A DNA stretch of 35,434 nucleotides from Gemmatimonadota bacterium (GTDB taxonomy: Bacteria; Gemmatimonadota; Gemmatimonadetes; Gemmatimonadales; GWC2-71-9): NCBI GenBank assembly GCA_003222055.1, contig QHUT01000077.1, positions 1 to 35,434 on the forward strand, read 5' to 3'. Within the stretch, counting starts at the first letter, position 1. Each line of letters starts with the position of its first letter. The position numbers and the translations under genes are program-made. The notes beneath the pieces were generated by a model. It saw only the letters and a list, made by a program, of their open reading frames with translations, was not told the origin of the DNA and did not search any database. Below are positions 33,016 to 35,434 of the stretch, piece by piece.

Positions 33016-33055
33016 GGTAGAGGGTGGTAGAGGGCGCTAACGGACGGTAGAGGTT
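33016..33055. repeat. Four tandem 10-base repeats between DUF1800 and DUF1501
   Basis: GGTAGAGGGT, GGTAGAGGGC, GCTAACGGAC and GGTAGAGGTT in tandem. They fill nearly all of the 54-base gap and end just before the ribosome site GAGGAGGAA of the DUF1501 gene. The unit matches the GGTGGAGGGC repeat at 20295-20334. Confidence 0.7.
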
Positions 33056-33068
33056 CGAGGAGGAACGG

Positions 33069-34328
33069 ATGTCGATCTCGAGACGAGTGTTTGTGAAATC
33101 CGGTGGGCTCGCGCTGTTCAGCCTGGGCCTCGATCCCCTGTTTCTGGCCCGCGCGGCGTTTGCCTCCTACCCTGTACCGTCCTCTCCCGCCCTCTCCCGC
33201 CCGATCCTCGTCTGCCTCTTCCAGCGCGGCGCCGTGGACGGGCTCAACATGATCGTGCCGCACGGCGACCCGATGTACTATCGCGAGCGGCCGCGCATCG
33301 CCGTGCCCGACACGGACGTCGTCGATCTCGACGGCTACTTCGGCCTGCATCCGCGCCTCGCGGCGCTCAAGCCCCTGTGGGACGCGAAGCGTCTCGCCGC
33401 GATCCACGCGATCGGCTCCCCCGACGCGACGCGCAGCCACTTCGACGCGCAGGACTACATGGAGTCCGGCACGCCCGGCGTGAAGGCGACTCTCGACGGC
33501 TGGCTCAACCGCTATTGCCAGCACGACCGGGAGCACCAGGACACGCCGTTCCGCGCCGTGGCGTTCGGACCCGAGCTGCCCCGCATCCTCGCAGGCACGG
33601 CGCCGAGCCTGGCTATCGCCGATCTCCAGGCGTTCGGTCTGCGGGCCCCGCAGCCCGCCGCGCGCGACCGGCTCACCCGCGCGTTCGAGGAGCTGTACGC
33701 AGGCTCCGCGACCGGACTGCTGTCGGCGTCGTCTCGGGAGGCATTCGAGGCCGTGCAGACGCTGAAGCGGGTCGACCCGACACAATATCAGCCGGCGAAC
33801 GGCGCCGACTACCCTCGAGGCAAGCTCGGCAAGGCGATGCTCGAGATCGCCCAGCTCATCAAGGCCGACGTCGGTCTGCAGGTGGCGTTCGCGGACGTCA
33901 CCGGGTGGGACACCCACGTGAACCAGGGGGCGAGCGAAGGACAACTCGCCGCGCGGCTCGCCGAGCTGGGACAGACCCTGACGGCGTTCGCGCAGGATCT
34001 GGGGGAAAAGCTGGAGGACGTGGTGGTGCTCACCATGTCCGAGTTCGGCCGTACGGTGCGTGAGAACGGCAACTCGGGAACCGACCACGGACACGCGACG
34101 GCGATGCTCGTCCTGGGCGGGCCTGTGAACGGCGGTAGAGTGCTGGGAAAGTGGCCGGGGCTCGATCCGGCCAGCCGGTTCGAGGGCCGCGACGTCGCCG
34201 TGACCACGGACTTTCGCGATCTGTTCGCGGAGGTCCTGGCGCGCCACCTCGGCGCACGCGACCTGTCGGCCATCTTCCCGGGGTTCACCCCCGACCCGGC
34301 TCGCTTTCCGGGCGCGATCAGCGCGTAG
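33069..34328 (+). CDS. DUF1501 family protein with Tat signal
   Basis: 419 residues. The twin-arginine signal SRRVFVKSGGLALFSLG (residues 4-20) predicts folded export through Tat. DUF1501 is shown by LVCLFQRGAVDGLNMIVPHGD, FGLHPRLAALKPLWDAKRLAAIHAIGSPDATRSHFDAQDYME, WDTHVNQGA, VVLTMSEFGRTVRENGNSGTDHGHATAMLVLGG. The family has the alkaline-phosphatase/sulfatase-like fold and pairs with DUF1800; the true substrate is unknown. Between the signal peptide and the first domain strand, the decamer-repeat tract encodes YPVPSSPALSRP as a linker. A ribosome site GAGGAGGAA precedes the start. The last 11 bases overlap the convergent DsbA-like gene. Confidence 0.92.
   Translation: MSISRRVFVKSGGLALFSLGLDPLFLARAAFASYPVPSSPALSRPILVCLFQRGAVDGLNMIVPHGDPMYYRERPRIAVPDTDVVDLDGYFGLHPRLAALKPLWDAKRLAAIHAIGSPDATRSHFDAQDYMESGTPGVKATLDGWLNRYCQHDREHQDTPFRAVAFGPELPRILAGTAPSLAIADLQAFGLRAPQPAARDRLTRAFEELYAGSATGLLSASSREAFEAVQTLKRVDPTQYQPANGADYPRGKLGKAMLEIAQLIKADVGLQVAFADVTGWDTHVNQGASEGQLAARLAELGQTLTAFAQDLGEKLEDVVVLTMSEFGRTVRENGNSGTDHGHATAMLVLGGPVNGGRVLGKWPGLDPASRFEGRDVAVTTDFRDLFAEVLARHLGARDLSAIFPGFTPDPARFPGAISA
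33168..33202. repeat. Inverted copy of the 10-base repeat inside DUF1501
   Basis: On the minus strand it reads as units GGGAGAGGGC, GGGAGAGGAC and GGTACAGGGT, the same 10-base period and consensus as 33016-33055, in opposite orientation. It encodes the proline/serine linker YPVPSSPALSRP after the Tat signal. Confidence 0.6.
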
Positions 34329-34866
34329 CCGCCGCCTGATCCAGGGCGGCGACGAGCGGCTCCAGGTCCCACGACTCGTCGTAACGCACGCCGTTGATAA
34401 AGAAGGTCGGCGTCCCGTTCACCCCGCTCGTGACCCCGCTGCGAAAGTCCTCCCGTACGCGGGGCGCATGGGTCCCGGCGTCGAGCTCTCGCCGAAAGCG
34501 GGCCGCGTCGAGGCCCAGGTCACCCGCGTACTCGATCAGGTAGTCGTCGTCCAGCGCGAACTGGCGCTCGAACAGGCGGTCGTGCATCTCCCAGAACTTG
34601 CCCTGCGCGCCCGCCGCTTCGGCCGCCTCCGCCGCGTGCTGGGCGTGCGGATGGCTCTCGCGCAGCGGGAAGTTGCGGAACACGAAGCGCAGCCGCCGTC
34701 CCAGGCGCTGCCGCAGCTGCTTGACGATCGGGTAGGCGCGCCCGCAATGGGGACATTCGTAGTCGCCGTACTCGACCAGCGTGACGGGCGCGTCCGCCGG
34801 CCCCTGCGCGTGGTCCCGCTCGCCCACCGGGAGCGTGAGCGCCGCGGCCGTGGCGCGCCTGCTCAT
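34318..34866 (-). CDS. DsbA-like thioredoxin-fold disulfide oxidoreductase
   Basis: 182 residues from ATG 34866 (ATGA overlap with the peroxiredoxin stop). The active-site CPHC (C38, C41) is in YGDYECPHCGRAYP, and the cis-proline loop is VNGTPTFFING. GPADAPVTLVEYGDYECPHC and the helical insert (HAQHAAEAAEAAGAQGKFWEMHDRLF) fit the DsbA family members often found near or fused to NhaA antiporters. No signal peptide is visible, so it may act in the cytoplasm with the peroxiredoxin encoded upstream, as its reductant or partner; this is inference. The longer frame upstream is a shadow of the peroxiredoxin gene. Confidence 0.88.
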   Translation of the reverse strand: MSRRATAAALTLPVGERDHAQGPADAPVTLVEYGDYECPHCGRAYPIVKQLRQRLGRRLRFVFRNFPLRESHPHAQHAAEAAEAAGAQGKFWEMHDRLFERQFALDDDYLIEYAGDLGLDAARFRRELDAGTHAPRVREDFRSGVTSGVNGTPTFFINGVRYDESWDLEPLVAALDQAAATR

Positions 34867-35366
34867 GCGGGCGTGCTGGCCCCGGCGAGCGCCTCGAGCG
34901 CGCGCAGGATGCCGTCGGCGCCCGGGTTCACGTCCACCGGCGACGCGTAGCTCCACCGGATGATCCCCTCCCCGTCGATCACGAACAACGCCCGCTCGCT
35001 GAACCCGTCGCCCGGGCGGTACGCGCCGTAGCGGCGCGACACCGCTCCCTTGGGCTCGAAGTCCGCCAACAGTGGAAAGTGGAGCTTGCGATCGCGGGCG
35101 AATGCGGTGTGGCACCACACGCCGTCCACCGAGATCCCGAGGAGCTGGGCGTGGTAGCGCTCGAACTCCGGCAGGACTTCGTTGTAGAGGGCCATCTGAT
35201 CGCCGCACACGGGGCTCCAGTCCGCGGGATAGAAGGCCAGGATCACGGGCCGACCGCGGAAACCCCCGAGCGACATCGTTTGACCAGGGGCGCTCGAGAG
35301 CGCGAAGTCGGGTGCCGGAGTTCCAGCGGGGAGCGGCGCTGCCGGACCTTGGGACGGTGTTGCCAT
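34863..35366 (-). CDS. Peroxiredoxin (AhpC/TSA, AhpE/PrxQ-like)
   Basis: 167 residues from ATG 35366, with an AAGGA-type ribosome site just upstream. A thioredoxin-fold peroxidase that reduces H2O2 and organic peroxides. The peroxidatic cysteine is C54 in FYPADWSPVCGDQ; a second Cys at 85 (DGVWCHTAFA) could act as resolving residue. FPLLADFEPKGAVSRRYGAY and GFSERALFVIDGEGIIRW are typical of the family. It is followed with a 4-base overlap by a DsbA-like protein, forming a small redox operon. No signal peptide: cytoplasmic. Confidence 0.93.
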   Translation of the reverse strand: MATPSQGPAAPLPAGTPAPDFALSSAPGQTMSLGGFRGRPVILAFYPADWSPVCGDQMALYNEVLPEFERYHAQLLGISVDGVWCHTAFARDRKLHFPLLADFEPKGAVSRRYGAYRPGDGFSERALFVIDGEGIIRWSYASPVDVNPGADGILRALEALAGASTPA

Positions 35367-35378
35367 GGCGGTTTCCTT

Positions 35379-35434
35379 TCAGGAGATGCGGGCGAGGTAG
35401 CGCGCGGCAGAGCGCGCGACCGCCTCGCGAGCGT
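35379..35434 (-). CDS. Possible C-terminal end of an upstream gene (partial)
   Basis: On the minus strand an open frame runs from the window edge to TGA at 35379-35381, encoding AREAVARSAARYLARIS, 12 bases before the peroxiredoxin start. The amphipathic helical composition looks like a real protein end, and the spacing suits an operon. Too short to name. Confidence 0.45.
   Translation of the reverse strand, partial: AREAVARSAARYLARIS

Overview
High-GC, gene-dense bacterial chromosome. There is no gene-free stretch longer than about 200 bases, no rRNA, tRNA or CRISPR array, and no phage or transposase gene. The mix of families (paired DUF1501/DUF1800 proteins, an EF-G-2-type factor, ThyX, many secreted proteins ending signal peptides in AQ, and short repeats inside genes) suggests a Gemmatimonadota-like environmental bacterium. 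That assignment is inference; there is no taxonomic marker gene here.

Layout. 1-3579: end of an unknown gene, a DUF116 membrane protein (minus), then a GlcD-type FAD oxidase with thyX. 3717-7335: a tightly coupled operon of two D-Ala-D-Ala-ligase-like ATP-grasp enzymes, a GNAT acetyltransferase and a lysine 2,3-aminomutase-like radical SAM enzyme, probably making a beta-lysine-derived or peptide-like small molecule. 7434-9866: secreted M1 metallopeptidase. 9814-15173 (minus): orphan NarL-type response regulator, NHL-type lipoprotein, EF-G-2-like GTPase, MFS exporter. 15213-17225: Rieske-flavodoxin fusion with an NTF2-like protein, then a secreted Asp/Arg heptad-repeat protein. 17352-22656 (minus): six genes, each overlapping the next by 4 bases: EgtD-like methyltransferase, OpuC-type betaine ABC transporter (ATPase, permease, binding lipoprotein), DMT permease, MFS permease.

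The most exciting locus is 22678-26752. A good sigma70-type promoter and a strong ribosome binding site precede a 30-residue peptide gene consisting of two imperfect copies of a Cys-His-ending unit. It is followed by an aldo/keto reductase with an extra C-terminal winged-helix-like module, an MNIO (DUF692) enzyme, an LssY_C-type protein, and a DUF2063/TglI-like putative MNIO partner whose C-terminus resembles the reductase tail. I read this as an unrecognised RiPP (ribosomally made, modified peptide) pathway. It is transcribed divergently from the EgtD-like methyltransferase/betaine-transporter operon, with only 96 bases between the two start codons.

26821-28810: conserved hypothetical, DinB-like and MetX-like hydrolase genes. 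28807-31334 (minus): ABC exporter and AAA ATPase. 31431-34328: DUF1800 plus Tat-exported DUF1501. 34318-35434 (minus): DsbA-like protein, peroxiredoxin and the end of a further gene.

A second theme is repeats. Two copies of a TAGACGCC-based inverted-repeat element supply the stop codons of all three genes whose 3' ends abut them. A 28-base palindrome occurs in two coding sequences. A 10-base tandem repeat family occurs at three places, and hairpin or purine-rich tracts sit in frame inside other genes.
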